A stretch of DNA of 64,000 nt from Palsa-892 sp963751615 (GCA_963751615.1 CAVVVG010000005.1:1798001-1862000); one strand, 5' to 3'; positions 44,990-54,247 are shown, counted from the first letter of the stretch. Notes: generated from the sequence alone by a model not told the origin. Made by a program: numbers and translations.

Positions 44990-46585
44990 ATGTCGGATGC
45001 TTCACGCAAACGCGACGAGTTATCGCCCCAATCATGGGGTGGTATCGACGACATTGTCATTGTCGGCGGCGGGCTTGCGGGACTTTTTTGCGCGCTGAAG
45101 CTGGCGCCGCGCCCGGTCACCATTATTACGGCCTCTCCAATCGGCGAGGGCGCGTCATCCGTTTGGGCGCAGGGCGGCATCGCCGCAGCCATGGACGAAG
45201 GCGATACACCCCAAGCCCATGTCGAGGATACCTTGAAGGCCGGTGCCGGCATCGTCGATCGCGGCATTGCGGAAATGATGGCGCGCGAGGCGCCCGCTCG
45301 TATTCACGATCTGCTGCGATATGGCGTCCCCTTCGACCGAGATCTAGAAGGGCATTTGCTGCTTTCGCGCGAGGCCGCGCATTCGGCGCGCCGCATAGTG
45401 CGCGTGAAGGGCGATAGCGCAGGCTCGGCGATTATGGCGGCACTCGTCGCCACCACGCGCAACACGCCGACAATTCGCATTCTCGAAAATTTGCGCCTCG
45501 AGGGCTTACTGGTGGAGGGCCGATACGTTACAGGAATTCGAGTGCGAGCGGCAGGTAAATCTGCGCCGATTGCAATTCCCGCGCGCGCCGTGGTGCTCGC
45601 GAGCGGTGGTACTGGTGGACTTTTCGCGGTAACGACAAATCCGCTCAGTGCGCGCGGCACGGGGCTCACGGCAGCGGCGCGCGCGGGCGCAATCATTGCC
45701 GATGCAGAATTCGTACAATTCCATCCGACCGCACTCGATGTTGGTCGCGATCCCGCGCCGCTTGCGACCGAAGCCCTGCGGGGCGATGGCGCGACACTTA
45801 TCAATAAGAGGGGCGAGCGCTTCATGCAGGCGATCGATCCGGCGGCGGAGCTCGCGCCGCGAGATATCGTTGCCCGTGGCGTGTTCGCGGAAATCGCGGC
45901 GGGACGCGGCGCTTTCCTCGACGCACGTGGAATCGAGAATTTCTCCGAGCGTTTTCCGAACGTTTTTGCATCCTGCAGGGCGGCTGGCATCGACCCTGCG
46001 AAACAGCCGATCCCGGTCGCGCCCGCGGCGCACTACCACATGGGCGGTGTATTGACGGACGCGAATGGCAGAACGTCGATCGACGGGCTATGGGCCGCGG
46101 GCGAGGTGGCATCGACTGGCGCGCACGGGGCCAATCGTCTTGCATCGAATTCGCTTCTTGAGGCTGTCGTCTTCGCCGGGCGTGTCGCTGAGGATATCCG
46201 CGGTATGATGCCAGAGTCAAAGACGCTCACATGGAACGAAGATGAATTCACGCGCGGTGTTATTCATCTTGAGATGCACAGCGATGAAAAACGCCTGCGC
46301 AAGCTCATGTCGGCTAACGTAGGCGTCATTCGTTCAGGAACGGGTCTAGCGCGGGCCCTCAACGAGATTTTGTTGATTGAGGCCAAGCAGAAATCTGCAG
46401 AATTGAAAGACATGGCGACGGCCGCCTTAATGATTGCGGCGGCGGCGTACGCGCGCACCGAGAGCCGCGGCGCACATTTTCGTTCTGATTTTTCTCAGCC
46501 CGACCCGGCACAGGCCAGGCGCAGCTATTTCACGTTAGACGAAGCACACGCATTGGCTTGGCGCGCAAGCGCGAAGGCTGCCTGA
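44990..46585 (+). CDS. nadB: L-aspartate oxidase
   Basis: FAD enzyme that oxidises aspartate to iminoaspartate for NadA. The 531-residue protein has the FAD motif VGGGLAGLF near 25-33, SSVWAQGGIAAAMD, QFHPTALDVG, and the late flavin segment GLWAAGEVASTGAHGANRLASN with the catalytic arginine. Its stop overlaps the nadC start by one base (TGATG). Confidence 0.96.
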   Translation: MSDASRKRDELSPQSWGGIDDIVIVGGGLAGLFCALKLAPRPVTIITASPIGEGASSVWAQGGIAAAMDEGDTPQAHVEDTLKAGAGIVDRGIAEMMAREAPARIHDLLRYGVPFDRDLEGHLLLSREAAHSARRIVRVKGDSAGSAIMAALVATTRNTPTIRILENLRLEGLLVEGRYVTGIRVRAAGKSAPIAIPARAVVLASGGTGGLFAVTTNPLSARGTGLTAAARAGAIIADAEFVQFHPTALDVGRDPAPLATEALRGDGATLINKRGERFMQAIDPAAELAPRDIVARGVFAEIAAGRGAFLDARGIENFSERFPNVFASCRAAGIDPAKQPIPVAPAAHYHMGGVLTDANGRTSIDGLWAAGEVASTGAHGANRLASNSLLEAVVFAGRVAEDIRGMMPESKTLTWNEDEFTRGVIHLEMHSDEKRLRKLMSANVGVIRSGTGLARALNEILLIEAKQKSAELKDMATAALMIAAAAYARTESRGAHFRSDFSQPDPAQARRSYFTLDEAHALAWRASAKAA

Positions 46586-47457
46586 TGCATTCCGATCTGC
46601 TGCTGCCAGGTGCGTTTCTCTCGCCGCTGGCGGTTGAAGATGTGGTGCGCCGTGCGCTCGCAGAGGACCTTGGCCGTGCTGGAGATATCACGAGCGCGGC
46701 GACCATTCCGCAAGATAAAGAAGCCAGAGCAAAACTTGTCGCGCGCAAAACGGGCTTTATTTCTGGTCTTGCTTGTGCCGCTGAAGCATTTCGTCAGCTA
46801 GACGCAAGAATTTTGTTTCACCGCAGAATACATGATGGCGTCAAAGTCGCGGCCAAGGATGTACTGGCTGAGATTGAAGGAGCGGCCGTTTCGATTCTCT
46901 GCGGCGAGCGCGTTGCGCTCAATTTCGTCGGGCATCTTTCCGGTATCGCTACGTTGACCGCAGCGTATGTGGCCAAGGTCGCCCATACCAAAGCGAAAAT
47001 CGTCGACACACGAAAAACCACGCCCGGTCTGCGCGCGCTCGAAAAATACGCCGTGCGCTGTGGCGGTGGCGTCAATCACCGCATGGGTCTAGATGATGCT
47101 GTACTGATTAAGGACAATCATATCGTTGTGGCTGGCGGTATTGCACCCGCGCTCAAGGCTGCGCGTGCTGCAGTCGGACATCTGGTCAAGCTCGAGATCG
47201 AAGTCGATACACTCGAACAGCTTACCGAGGTCCTGGAGGCAGGCGGGGCCGATATCGTCATGCTCGACAATATGGATGCCTCTAACATGAAACGCGCTGT
47301 CGGGATGGTCGCGGGCAAGCTGCTACTCGAAGCTTCCGGCGGTGTATCGCTCGAAACCGTCGCGAAGATCGCTGAAACCGGCGTCGATATAATCTCGGTC
47401 GGCGCTCTCACTCATTCGGCACCATCACTCGATATTGCACTGGACATCGAAATTTGA
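46585..47457 (+). CDS. nadC: Nicotinate-nucleotide pyrophosphorylase (carboxylating)
   Basis: Converts quinolinate and PRPP to nicotinate mononucleotide. ATG 46585 lies on the nadB stop; 290 residues. Motifs are RRALAEDLGRAGDITS, RVALNFVGHLSGIAT, KIVDTRKTTPGLRALEKYAV, and the PRPP-binding LEIEVDTLEQ and LEASGGVSLETV. The product enters NAD synthesis. Last gene of the operon, with no clear terminator. Confidence 0.96.
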   Translation: MHSDLLLPGAFLSPLAVEDVVRRALAEDLGRAGDITSAATIPQDKEARAKLVARKTGFISGLACAAEAFRQLDARILFHRRIHDGVKVAAKDVLAEIEGAAVSILCGERVALNFVGHLSGIATLTAAYVAKVAHTKAKIVDTRKTTPGLRALEKYAVRCGGGVNHRMGLDDAVLIKDNHIVVAGGIAPALKAARAAVGHLVKLEIEVDTLEQLTEVLEAGGADIVMLDNMDASNMKRAVGMVAGKLLLEASGGVSLETVAKIAETGVDIISVGALTHSAPSLDIALDIEI

Positions 47458-47469
47458 AGCCGCCTAACG

Positions 47470-47850
47470 CTAGTTATGTAGATACACGATCGCCTTTTTC
47501 AGCGAATGCGAACTCGCCGATTTATATTCGACGCGCTTAATAAAGAAGCATTTCGACGGCCATTTGCCGACCGCCCGCATGCTCCCCGGGCAGAAATCGA
47601 CGTCGTCGTGCCGGAGAGTGTGGCCGACAAAAATCAGACGATCGTTCTCCACCGCGCGAGCGCGAGCTGCCAAAATTCGTACCAGGCTGCCGCGCATCTC
47701 GCGGAGCGGGGCTCCAAAAGTGTCGCGGTTTATGCTGGCGGAAAGCAGAATTGAGTCGATGGACGACTGCGATTGGAGAAATGAAAGCTTATGGCATAGC
47801 ACAGCGTGCGGCTGATCCACACGCTGATCGCCATTATAAGCGCGCCCCAA
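47470..47850 (-). CDS. Uncertain hypothetical protein between nadC and nadQ
   Basis: A minus-strand frame of up to 126 codons (TTG start at 47850; a GTG start is possible inside) with coding-like third-base GC content. The last part reads HTLRHDDVDFCPGSMR then GKWPSKCFFIKRVEYK and ends KKAIVYLHN. In another frame an ATG on the nadQ stop (TAATG) gives MAISVWISRTLCYAI and stops after 34 codons, hinting at a frameshifted gene. Not recognised; it may be noncoding. Confidence 0.3.
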   Translation of the reverse strand: MGRAYNGDQRVDQPHAVLCHKLSFLQSQSSIDSILLSASINRDTFGAPLREMRGSLVRILAARARAVENDRLIFVGHTLRHDDVDFCPGSMRAVGKWPSKCFFIKRVEYKSASSHSLKKAIVYLHN

Positions 47851-48811
47851 ATCGCAAACCAGGCGCTGGGCGCTCAGCTAGTACCTCGCGGCGGAAACGA
47901 AAGAGTGCCGCCGGTCTTCCGCCGGTTGCCGTCGCTATTTCACCAGTCGGCTCGACCAGTTCCGTCGATTCAACAAGTCGACGAAAATTCTGTTTGTGCA
48001 GATGCCGTCCGGCAATCGCCTCGACATTTCGCTGCAAGTCGGTGAGTGTAAATTCTTCCGGCATCAGTTCGAACACGACAGGGCGATATTTCAGTTTTGC
48101 CCGTAGCCGCGCGATGGCGGTGGCAAGAATTCGCCGATGGTCGGATTGCATCGACTCACCGAGTGGCGTGCTGGATTTTCGTGCTAGCGCTGCTTCGCGT
48201 CCGTCACGTCGTGCTTCTTCGACGAGGCCCGCCTCGTAAAGTAATTCGTAGCGCTCTAGCACTTTTTCTTCATCCCATGGTGCGCCATCAATGCTAAAGG
48301 CAAGCTTCAGCCGCTCGCGCCGTCCCAACGCGCGGCCCGGTTCGCGCGGTACGGCTTTTGCCCATGAAGCGAGCGCCGGGAGGATTGTTCGGTCGAGCAA
48401 TTGAGGACGGCGGCCACGCCAGTCTTCCCAAGGAAAAAATTTGTACCAGGGTTCGAAGCGCGCCCCCGCAGCTTTTAGCGCGGTCTCATCCCTCGGAATC
48501 CTTGTCAATGCAAGATAGCCAACCGAAAGCACGTGCGGATCTGTGTCTCCGACGCGCGCGTGCCGCCCACGATCGCCAAAGGTATAAAGTTGTTCGACAT
48601 AGCCGACCGAAAGCCCGGTTTGTTTCTCGACAAACGTACGGAGCGCAATCTCAAAGGTGCGGTACGTGAGAGGTTCGAACGGACCTGATGGCAAGCCAAT
48701 CGGCGCATCGTTTCCCGCTCCCGCCGCCAGAATTCGTGGCGAGTCGCCTTGCATGGCGACGATCGCGGCTGTGAGCCCGACTTCGATCGGTGTGCGCTTA
48801 TATCCGGCCAT
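47834..48811 (-). CDS. nadQ: NadQ-type transcriptional regulator of NAD synthesis
   Basis: COG4111-type repressor: an N-terminal Nudix-derived sensor fused to a C-terminal winged helix. In the 325-residue protein, the Nudix-like part is residues about 10-190 with the signature degenerate (no REXXEE; instead RTFVEKQTGL), so ligand sensing rather than catalysis is expected. The C-terminal third (EEFTLTDLQRNVEAIAG, LHKQNFRRLVE) is a helix-turn-helix of the NrtR type. It is encoded near nadABC, whose leader has a perfect palindrome. Effector is probably an NAD-related metabolite, by analogy. Confidence 0.85.
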   Translation of the reverse strand: MAGYKRTPIEVGLTAAIVAMQGDSPRILAAGAGNDAPIGLPSGPFEPLTYRTFEIALRTFVEKQTGLSVGYVEQLYTFGDRGRHARVGDTDPHVLSVGYLALTRIPRDETALKAAGARFEPWYKFFPWEDWRGRRPQLLDRTILPALASWAKAVPREPGRALGRRERLKLAFSIDGAPWDEEKVLERYELLYEAGLVEEARRDGREAALARKSSTPLGESMQSDHRRILATAIARLRAKLKYRPVVFELMPEEFTLTDLQRNVEAIAGRHLHKQNFRRLVESTELVEPTGEIATATGGRPAALFRFRREVLAERPAPGLRFGARL

Positions 48812-48844
48812 GCGGTGAAGCTATCACGGCCTGTATCACGGCAA

Positions 48845-49372
48845 TCAATCGAGATAGAGCTTGAAGGGCTCTGCTTCGTAGGTTCCGGCGCCTTCGCCAA
48901 TTTGGCTAATTGCACGGACCATTCGGCCATTGCGGCCAAGGTAAGAATCGGCAATCGCGACTAGTCGAATATTGGGCCGGGCAGTAGGAGACGCGAGTCG
49001 CAGCCGGTTGGCAATTTCCGCCTCGTCGAGATCCGGAGAAATTACACAGGCGGCGATGAAAGCCGCCGCTGTCGATCGGCTGATCCCGGCATAGCAGTGC
49101 ACGACTAGCGGCTGCGAGCGATCCCATCTTTCAAGAAAGGCGAGGAGTTTTTCGACATGCTCTTCGCTTGGCGCGATCATGCCATCCATCTCGTCGGCGA
49201 TGTCATCCATTTTTAGCCACAGATGATCTTCCGGCTCGACGCCGTTCCGGCGCAAACCTTCGTGCTCGCGCTTGATCAACTGTTCGTCGCGCACAAGCGT
49301 GACGACGTGCTGTGCGCCCGATTGGCTCACGGTTTCCTGTAGGCGCGAAAGAGAGCAGACGATGATCGTCAT
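48845..49372 (-). CDS. Tyrosine phosphatase family protein
   Basis: Small dual-specificity-like phosphatase of 175 residues with the P-loop H92-C-Y-A-G-I-S-R99 (HC-X5-R) and a likely general-acid aspartate in KMDDIADEMDG. The cytoplasmic target is not known. It overlaps the HD hydrolase gene by 4 bases (ATGA), so both are in the ygfZ-tag-HD-phosphatase operon. Confidence 0.88.
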   Translation of the reverse strand: MTIIVCSLSRLQETVSQSGAQHVVTLVRDEQLIKREHEGLRRNGVEPEDHLWLKMDDIADEMDGMIAPSEEHVEKLLAFLERWDRSQPLVVHCYAGISRSTAAAFIAACVISPDLDEAEIANRLRLASPTARPNIRLVAIADSYLGRNGRMVRAISQIGEGAGTYEAEPFKLYLD

Positions 49373-49953
49373 GATTCGTTCATAAGTTCCTTAAAACGCT
49401 TCAAAAACCGGCGCTCGGCCGTCTCGGCGTTACACGGAGCTAGGTAGCGTTTCTCGGTGGCAGCGTCGAGGCCAGGCGGCTCACCGAAAAATTGGCGCGC
49501 TTCGTTTTTGGAAAATCCTGCGAGTCTCGTCGCCTCGAGATAAGCCGCACCCCGGTCGGCTTGTTTCACGACCTTTACGAGCGTGGAAGGCCAAGTCGCG
49601 GGCATGCCAAAGCGAATCGAAATTGCATTCAACAAGCGTGCCTCCACTGGCTTGTAGTCACCGCCGATAATGGCCTTGAACGGACTGATCGGATCCCCGA
49701 TTACATATTCGGGCGCATCGTGCATGAGGACCGCGAGGCGCCAGTTTCGGTCGATATTGGGGTTCTGTCGACGCGATACTGCCTCCACAAGCAACGAGTG
49801 CTGCGCCACCGAAAAAATATGCGGACCGTCGGTTTGTCCGTTCCATCGCGCCACGCGCGCGAGACCATGCGCGATATCTTCAATCTCCACGTCGAGTGGA
49901 GAAGGATCAAGCAGGTCGAAGTCTGCGTCCAGAGAGCATACGTTGCCACGCAC
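49369..49953 (-). CDS. YfbR-like HD phosphohydrolase, N-terminus lost by frameshift
   Basis: Intact frame of 194 codons from GTG 49953, covering the HD domain with LLDPSPLDVEIEDIAHGLA, SVAQHSLL and the metal pair in LMHDAPEYVIGD, like 5'-nucleotidase-type HD proteins. The real start is very likely ATG 49981, two bases after the tag stop, with a GGAG ribosome binding site; from there the chain reads MAPQRSVQPRAWQRMLSGRR before one extra base at 49918 shifts it out of frame. So the gene is damaged or there is a sequence error. If translated at all, the GTG start lacks a good site. Confidence 0.8.
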   Translation of the reverse strand: MRGNVCSLDADFDLLDPSPLDVEIEDIAHGLARVARWNGQTDGPHIFSVAQHSLLVEAVSRRQNPNIDRNWRLAVLMHDAPEYVIGDPISPFKAIIGGDYKPVEARLLNAISIRFGMPATWPSTLVKVVKQADRGAAYLEATRLAGFSKNEARQFFGEPPGLDAATEKRYLAPCNAETAERRFLKRFKELMNES

Positions 49954-49983
49954 GAGGCTGGACGGAACGTTGGGGGGCCATCT

Positions 49984-50580
49984 TCACTCCAAACGTGCGA
50001 GTTTTGCGTGTCGATGACAGGTCACAAGATGGTCATTGACCATACCGACTGCCTGCATGAAGGCGTAAACGATTGTTGGCCCGCAGAATTTGAAGCCGCG
50101 ATCTTTCAATTCCTTAGAAATTTTCCGCGAAAGTGCAGACTCAGTGGGAATTTGTCGTTTCAGGCGAAAGCGATTGACAACGGGCTTCCCATCCATGAAG
50201 TCCCAAAGAAAAGTTGAAAAGCCCGGGCCCTTTTCCATGATTTCGAGCCACGCACGCGCCGACAGCACAGCGCCGTCGATTTTCATCTGGTTGCGAACAA
50301 TTCCGGTATCCTTCATCAGCACGGCGATTTTTCTCTTGTCGTAGCGTGCGATATTTTCTGGCTGGAAATTCGAGAATGCTCGGCGGAAATTTTCCCGCTT
50401 TCTCAAGATAGTGATCCAGGAAAGCCCGGCTTGAAACCCGTCAAGCACGAGTTTTTCATAGAGCGCACGGTCATCGCGTTCAGGCACGCCCCATTCCTTA
50501 TCGTGGTAGGCGACGTAAAGAGGATCTGTGCCGCACCAGGGGCAGCGTTGAATACTATCTTCGTGCAAAACTGCACTCAT
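49984..50580 (-). CDS. tag: DNA-3-methyladenine glycosylase I
   Basis: Base-excision repair of alkylated adenine. The 198-residue protein has the N-terminal RCPWCGTDPLYVAYHDKEWG segment (zinc cysteines and the adenine-binding site) and ends with CGPTIVYAFMQAVGMVNDH and HLVTCHRH (zinc ligands). Its ATG overlaps the ygfZ stop (ATGA) and its stop is two bases from the HD gene start, all in one operon. Confidence 0.96.
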   Translation of the reverse strand: MSAVLHEDSIQRCPWCGTDPLYVAYHDKEWGVPERDDRALYEKLVLDGFQAGLSWITILRKRENFRRAFSNFQPENIARYDKRKIAVLMKDTGIVRNQMKIDGAVLSARAWLEIMEKGPGFSTFLWDFMDGKPVVNRFRLKRQIPTESALSRKISKELKDRGFKFCGPTIVYAFMQAVGMVNDHLVTCHRHAKLARLE

Positions 50581-51461
50581 AGTTTTGCAGCTTCTCCGGG
50601 AAAAGAAAATTTCGCCCAGTCGGGTTTAACGATCGTGATTGGCAAATTGCCAGCTGTAAGTTTTTCTTTCATGGCTAGTCCTGCTTCGACCCGATCGAGA
50701 CGTATCTTGGCCAGACCGCGGCCATTGGCAGCCGAACCCATGAAGCCCGCGGGCTTGTCGCCAATTTTTACTTCGACGCCCGCACTGGGCGCTGCATGTT
50801 CAAAGGAAACAGGGACAATGCGCGTACGCGCGGTTCCACGATGCTCCATCCGTGACACAACCTCCTGTCCGATGAAACAGCCCTTGTCGAAATCAATACC
50901 TGCAAGCTGGTCCATATCCGCCTCGTGCGGAAACGTATCGCCATAAACGAAATCCTTACCGCCTTCCGGAATGCCCAGGGCAATGCGTAGTTTCTGCCAT
51001 TCCTCGCCGTCGACAATCACAAACCCCGCTTTCTTGAGTACCGCTTCGGCATCGCCGGCGGGCAGAATAATTCGCGCACCTAGTTTCGTATGGCGCGGAT
51101 CACGGTAGACGAGGCCGAGTTCTTCCGAAGGTGTACCGTCCATTGCAACCGCCACAGTGAGATCAGTGCGAGGTTCGATATTGACCTTCGCCCGCAGACG
51201 ATAGAAACCAAGCCGTTTCACAGCGTCGTTGAGCAGCGCGCGCGGCATGTCGATCGCGAAGCCGCCATCCTCATCCTTTCCGACAGCAATCACTAGAAAA
51301 TCGAACAGGATCTTGCCTTGCGGTGTAAGCAATGCGGAAAAACAGGCCTCACCAGAATTCAGCATTTTGACGTCACTAGTTACCAATCCCTGCAAAAAAT
51401 GCGTAGCATCCTCGCCGGTAAGGCGTATGACGGCGCGTTCGGTGAGAAGGGCTGCATGCAT
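50577..51461 (-). CDS. ygfZ: Folate-binding protein YgfZ
   Basis: Tetrahydrofolate-binding GcvT-like protein that supports iron-sulfur cluster assembly or repair. The 294-residue protein has the diagnostic K-G-C-F-I-G-Q-E motif (FDKGCFIGQEVVSRM) near 190-205 and LTGEDATHFLQGLVTSDV at the start. It heads the operon with tag, HD and phosphatase genes; divergent from dihydroorotase. Confidence 0.93.
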   Translation of the reverse strand: MHAALLTERAVIRLTGEDATHFLQGLVTSDVKMLNSGEACFSALLTPQGKILFDFLVIAVGKDEDGGFAIDMPRALLNDAVKRLGFYRLRAKVNIEPRTDLTVAVAMDGTPSEELGLVYRDPRHTKLGARIILPAGDAEAVLKKAGFVIVDGEEWQKLRIALGIPEGGKDFVYGDTFPHEADMDQLAGIDFDKGCFIGQEVVSRMEHRGTARTRIVPVSFEHAAPSAGVEVKIGDKPAGFMGSAANGRGLAKIRLDRVEAGLAMKEKLTAGNLPITIVKPDWAKFSFPGEAAKL

Positions 51462-51548
51462 AAGCGAGTTCTTCTTGCCAAATTTTGTCCCGACACGTAA
51501 GGCCGCAAGCAGCGCGGGGCAAGTCCGTGGCCAAAATGGAAATCCGGC

Positions 51549-52874
51549 ATGGCCGAAAACTATGATTCAATCTTCACAGGCGGAACCGTTGTGAGCCGTG
51601 AAGGCAGTGATATATGCGATATCGGGGCTCGCGGGGGTAAAATCGCAAAAATAGGCAATCTTGCGCAAGCATCGGCCGGCGAACGTATCGATTGCCGAGG
51701 CCTGCATATCTTGCCCGGCGTGATCGACACGCACGTGCATTTTCGCGAGCCAGGTTCCGTCCATAAGGAAGATTTGGAAACCGGCTCGCGCTCCGCGGTG
51801 CTTGGTGGCGTTACAGCGATATTCGAAATGCCGAATACCGATCCGCTTACGATTAGCGCTGACACGCTTGCTGACAAGGTGCGGCGCGGTTATCAGCGTA
51901 TGCATTGCGACTTCGCGTTTTTCATCGGTGCGGCGCACGAAAATGCGCGCGATTTGCCCGAATTAGAGCGCCTACCTGGTGCCGCCGGCATCAAGGTCTT
52001 CATGGGTTCATCGACCGGAAAGCTGCTGGTTAGTGATGAGGAGGGCCTTCGCCAGATCCTGAAAGTGATACGCCGTCGTGCGTCATTTCATGCCGAAGAC
52101 GAGCCACGTCTGACGGAACGAAAAAATCTGCGGGTCGACGGCGATCCGGCTTCGCATCCGATCTGGCGCGACGTATTCACCGCGCTGAAAGCGACGACGC
52201 GGCTGGTAACCATCGCGCGTGAAACGGGGGCGCGGGTGCATGTGCTGCACGTTTCCACCGCAGAAGAAATGAAATATCTTGCGGAAAACCGCGATATCGC
52301 TTCGTGCGAAGTAACGCCACAGCATCTTACTCTTGCAGCGCCCGATTGTTACGCGCGTCTCGGAACGCTTGCCCAGATAAATCCGCCGCTGCGCGATTCG
52401 CGTCATCGGGAGACCTTATGGTGGAGCGTTACGAGCGGGATCGCCGATGCGCTCGGCTCCGATCATGCCCCACATACGCTTGATGAGAAAGCTAAACCTT
52501 ATCCCGCGAGTCCTTCCGGCATGCCCGGCGTGCAGACCCTTGTGCCGGTCATGTTAGATCATGTGAATTCAGGCCGACTTTCACTGGAACGATTTGTCGA
52601 CTTGTCGAGCGCCGCCCCCGCGCGATTGTTTGGCATCAAAGAAAAAGGTGGCATCGTTGAGGGTAACGATGCTGATTTCACCATTGTCGATCTCAAGCGG
52701 CAGGAAACGATTCGCAATTCCTGGATCGGTTCGCGCTGCGGTTGGACGCCTTACCACGGGATGAGAGTCAACGGATGGCCGGTCGGCACCATCGTGCGCG
52801 GTAACCGTATCATGTGGGAAAACGAAATCGCGATGCCCGCTCAAGGCCAGGCCGTGCGGTTCAATTTTAATTGA
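51549..52874 (+). CDS. pyrC: Dihydroorotase
   Basis: Amidohydrolase that closes the dihydroorotate ring in pyrimidine synthesis. The 441-residue protein has the metal motif D60-T-H62-V-H64 in GVIDTHVHFREPG, the carbamylated K149 (GIKVFMGSSTG), and later histidines in HVLHVST and the catalytic SDHAPHT. Such type I dihydroorotases are separate from pyrB in rhizobia. The next gene is convergent. Confidence 0.93.
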   Translation: MAENYDSIFTGGTVVSREGSDICDIGARGGKIAKIGNLAQASAGERIDCRGLHILPGVIDTHVHFREPGSVHKEDLETGSRSAVLGGVTAIFEMPNTDPLTISADTLADKVRRGYQRMHCDFAFFIGAAHENARDLPELERLPGAAGIKVFMGSSTGKLLVSDEEGLRQILKVIRRRASFHAEDEPRLTERKNLRVDGDPASHPIWRDVFTALKATTRLVTIARETGARVHVLHVSTAEEMKYLAENRDIASCEVTPQHLTLAAPDCYARLGTLAQINPPLRDSRHRETLWWSVTSGIADALGSDHAPHTLDEKAKPYPASPSGMPGVQTLVPVMLDHVNSGRLSLERFVDLSSAAPARLFGIKEKGGIVEGNDADFTIVDLKRQETIRNSWIGSRCGWTPYHGMRVNGWPVGTIVRGNRIMWENEIAMPAQGQAVRFNFN

Positions 52875-52875
52875 A

Positions 52876-53148
52876 TTATTGACGGCTCGGAGCGAGTGTG
52901 AATTCGCCACGGCGAATGCGCTCCGCAAGACCCTCGGCATAGCGCGAGGTGGCTTCCTCGCCATAGGTCGATACCAGTTCGTTTAGTGCGCTGAACAGCG
53001 CCACCTGTGCGAGGCAGTCGCCGTCGATCCCATCGAAACGAGCCTCTTCCCACGCCTCGGAAATGTAGCCGAAGGCGGCGCGTCGTTCCTGTTCGGAACC
53101 TGCGCGCGCGTTATCCCCAAGAAAACTGGGCAGCGGAATTAGACGCAA
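52876..53148 (-). CDS. Small hypothetical protein
   Basis: A 90-residue acidic soluble protein (RLIPLPSFLGDNARAGSEQ, FDGIDGDCLAQVALFSALNE, YGEEATSRYAEGLAERIRRG) with predicted helices. It may be conserved among rhizobia, but I do not know a named family. It lies directly after pyrC (convergent) and downstream of the TIGR02301 gene with a 111-base gap. Confidence 0.65.
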   Translation of the reverse strand: MRLIPLPSFLGDNARAGSEQERRAAFGYISEAWEEARFDGIDGDCLAQVALFSALNELVSTYGEEATSRYAEGLAERIRRGEFTLAPSRQ

Positions 53149-53259
53149 AGCAGGGTTTCCTCACCGTATCGCAAAACAAAACTGGCTAGACTTTATCGGG
53201 AAGCGAAGGAGGCGTCCCTTGAAATCTTAAAGAAGGTTAACGCGAAACATCGCTTTTGA

Positions 53260-53793
53260 TTAGTTCCCATATCGGGTCGCGATGTCGTGTGAAAGTCGTG
53301 CGCCCTCGCCGAGAAAGCGGCTAATAGCAAGGTTCGCCGAAGGAGTGCAATTGCGGTAAGTCAGCTCGTACGATTGATATCCACGGTTGAAGCTCGCGAT
53401 CAGCCGATCCCTGCGGTCTCCCGCCGGCTGTTCGCTGTCCAGTAACTCCTGCATTTGGCTCCGCCAGATTGCTTCTTTTTCTCCGCAGAGCGGACGAAGA
53501 TAATGCAACGCCCCCAAAACCTCTGCAAGCCGCGAGAATTCAGGCTCATAGGGCGCTGGTAGGGTTTCGAGCTTTTTCTGAGGTACCTCGGTCTTAACCG
53601 TCTTGCGTTTCTCCACGCTGGGAGGCTGCACATCGAACGGCCGCAGCATATTGAAAATGTTACCCTGCGGTGGCGGACGATAACCGCGATCGAAATTTCC
53701 GAATGGCCAAAACTGCGCGCCGGCCGGCGCCGACAGCAACACAGCCGTGAAGACGAGCGCGAATACAGCGAGAACGCGCGGCATGGATATCAT
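53260..53793 (-). CDS. TIGR02301-family exported protein
   Basis: A 177-residue exported protein of the alphaproteobacterial TIGR02301 family, of unknown function. It has a signal peptide (VLAVFALVFTAVLLSAPAGA), a Pro-rich linker with KRKTVKTEVPQKK, and the conserved domain LAEVLGALHYLRPLCGEKEAIWR plus FNRGYQSYELTYRNCTPSA with two cysteines. It follows the NUDIX gene in the operon from sua5. Confidence 0.85.
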   Translation of the reverse strand: MISMPRVLAVFALVFTAVLLSAPAGAQFWPFGNFDRGYRPPPQGNIFNMLRPFDVQPPSVEKRKTVKTEVPQKKLETLPAPYEPEFSRLAEVLGALHYLRPLCGEKEAIWRSQMQELLDSEQPAGDRRDRLIASFNRGYQSYELTYRNCTPSANLAISRFLGEGARLSHDIATRYGN

Positions 53794-53842
53794 GACACGG
53801 TTGATATGTGACGGAACTTAGGCGTCGACAAGCACATCGGAT

Positions 53843-54247
53843 TTACACAAGCCTTTGGGCGGAAAGCACGATCGGTAATAACCCTTCGGTCAGTTCGTAC
53901 GCAGAAAGGTTTTCCGGCTCGACCCATTCGACGGCGCTAGCCTCAGGGCCGGGCCGCGCTTCGCCACCCACCCATCGGGCGGCAAAGGCAATGATCAAGA
54001 ACTTGCCGCGGATTGCGCCATTCTGGTCGCGCAAAATTACCTCGCGCTGCCCGGCCAGACCGACAGTCTCGCATTCGATCCCCGTCTCCTCGTATACTTC
54101 GCGTTCGGCCGCCTTTTCCGCGCGTTCACCTTTTTCGATCCGCCCACCCGGTAAGCTCCAGAGTCCTGGTGGCTTGACGCGTCGCGCGATCAATACCTTG
54201 CCGCCACGAAAGACGGCAGCACTGGCGGCAAGCGTAGGGTCCCTCAA
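53843..54247 (-). CDS. NUDIX hydrolase
   Basis: A 134-residue pyrophosphohydrolase with the complete Nudix box: the 5-prime G of GRIEKGE, seven residues, then REVYEETGI. It may clean damaged nucleotides or hydrolyse a nucleotide sugar. The start is TTG 54247, overlapping the stop of the FAD oxidase gene. It is part of the sua5-hyp-FAD oxidase-NUDIX-TIGR02301 operon. Confidence 0.9.
   Translation of the reverse strand: MRDPTLAASAAVFRGGKVLIARRVKPPGLWSLPGGRIEKGERAEKAAEREVYEETGIECETVGLAGQREVILRDQNGAIRGKFLIIAFAARWVGGEARPGPEASAVEWVEPENLSAYELTEGLLPIVLSAQRLV

Noticed and set aside
45304..45990. Minus-strand frame of about 228 codons opposite nadB
   Set aside because: Antisense shadow within an intact nadB; no domain features.
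53226..53241. TTAA-N6-TTAAC near the 90-residue gene
   Set aside because: The spacer is 6, not 7, and no CtrA-linked gene follows.
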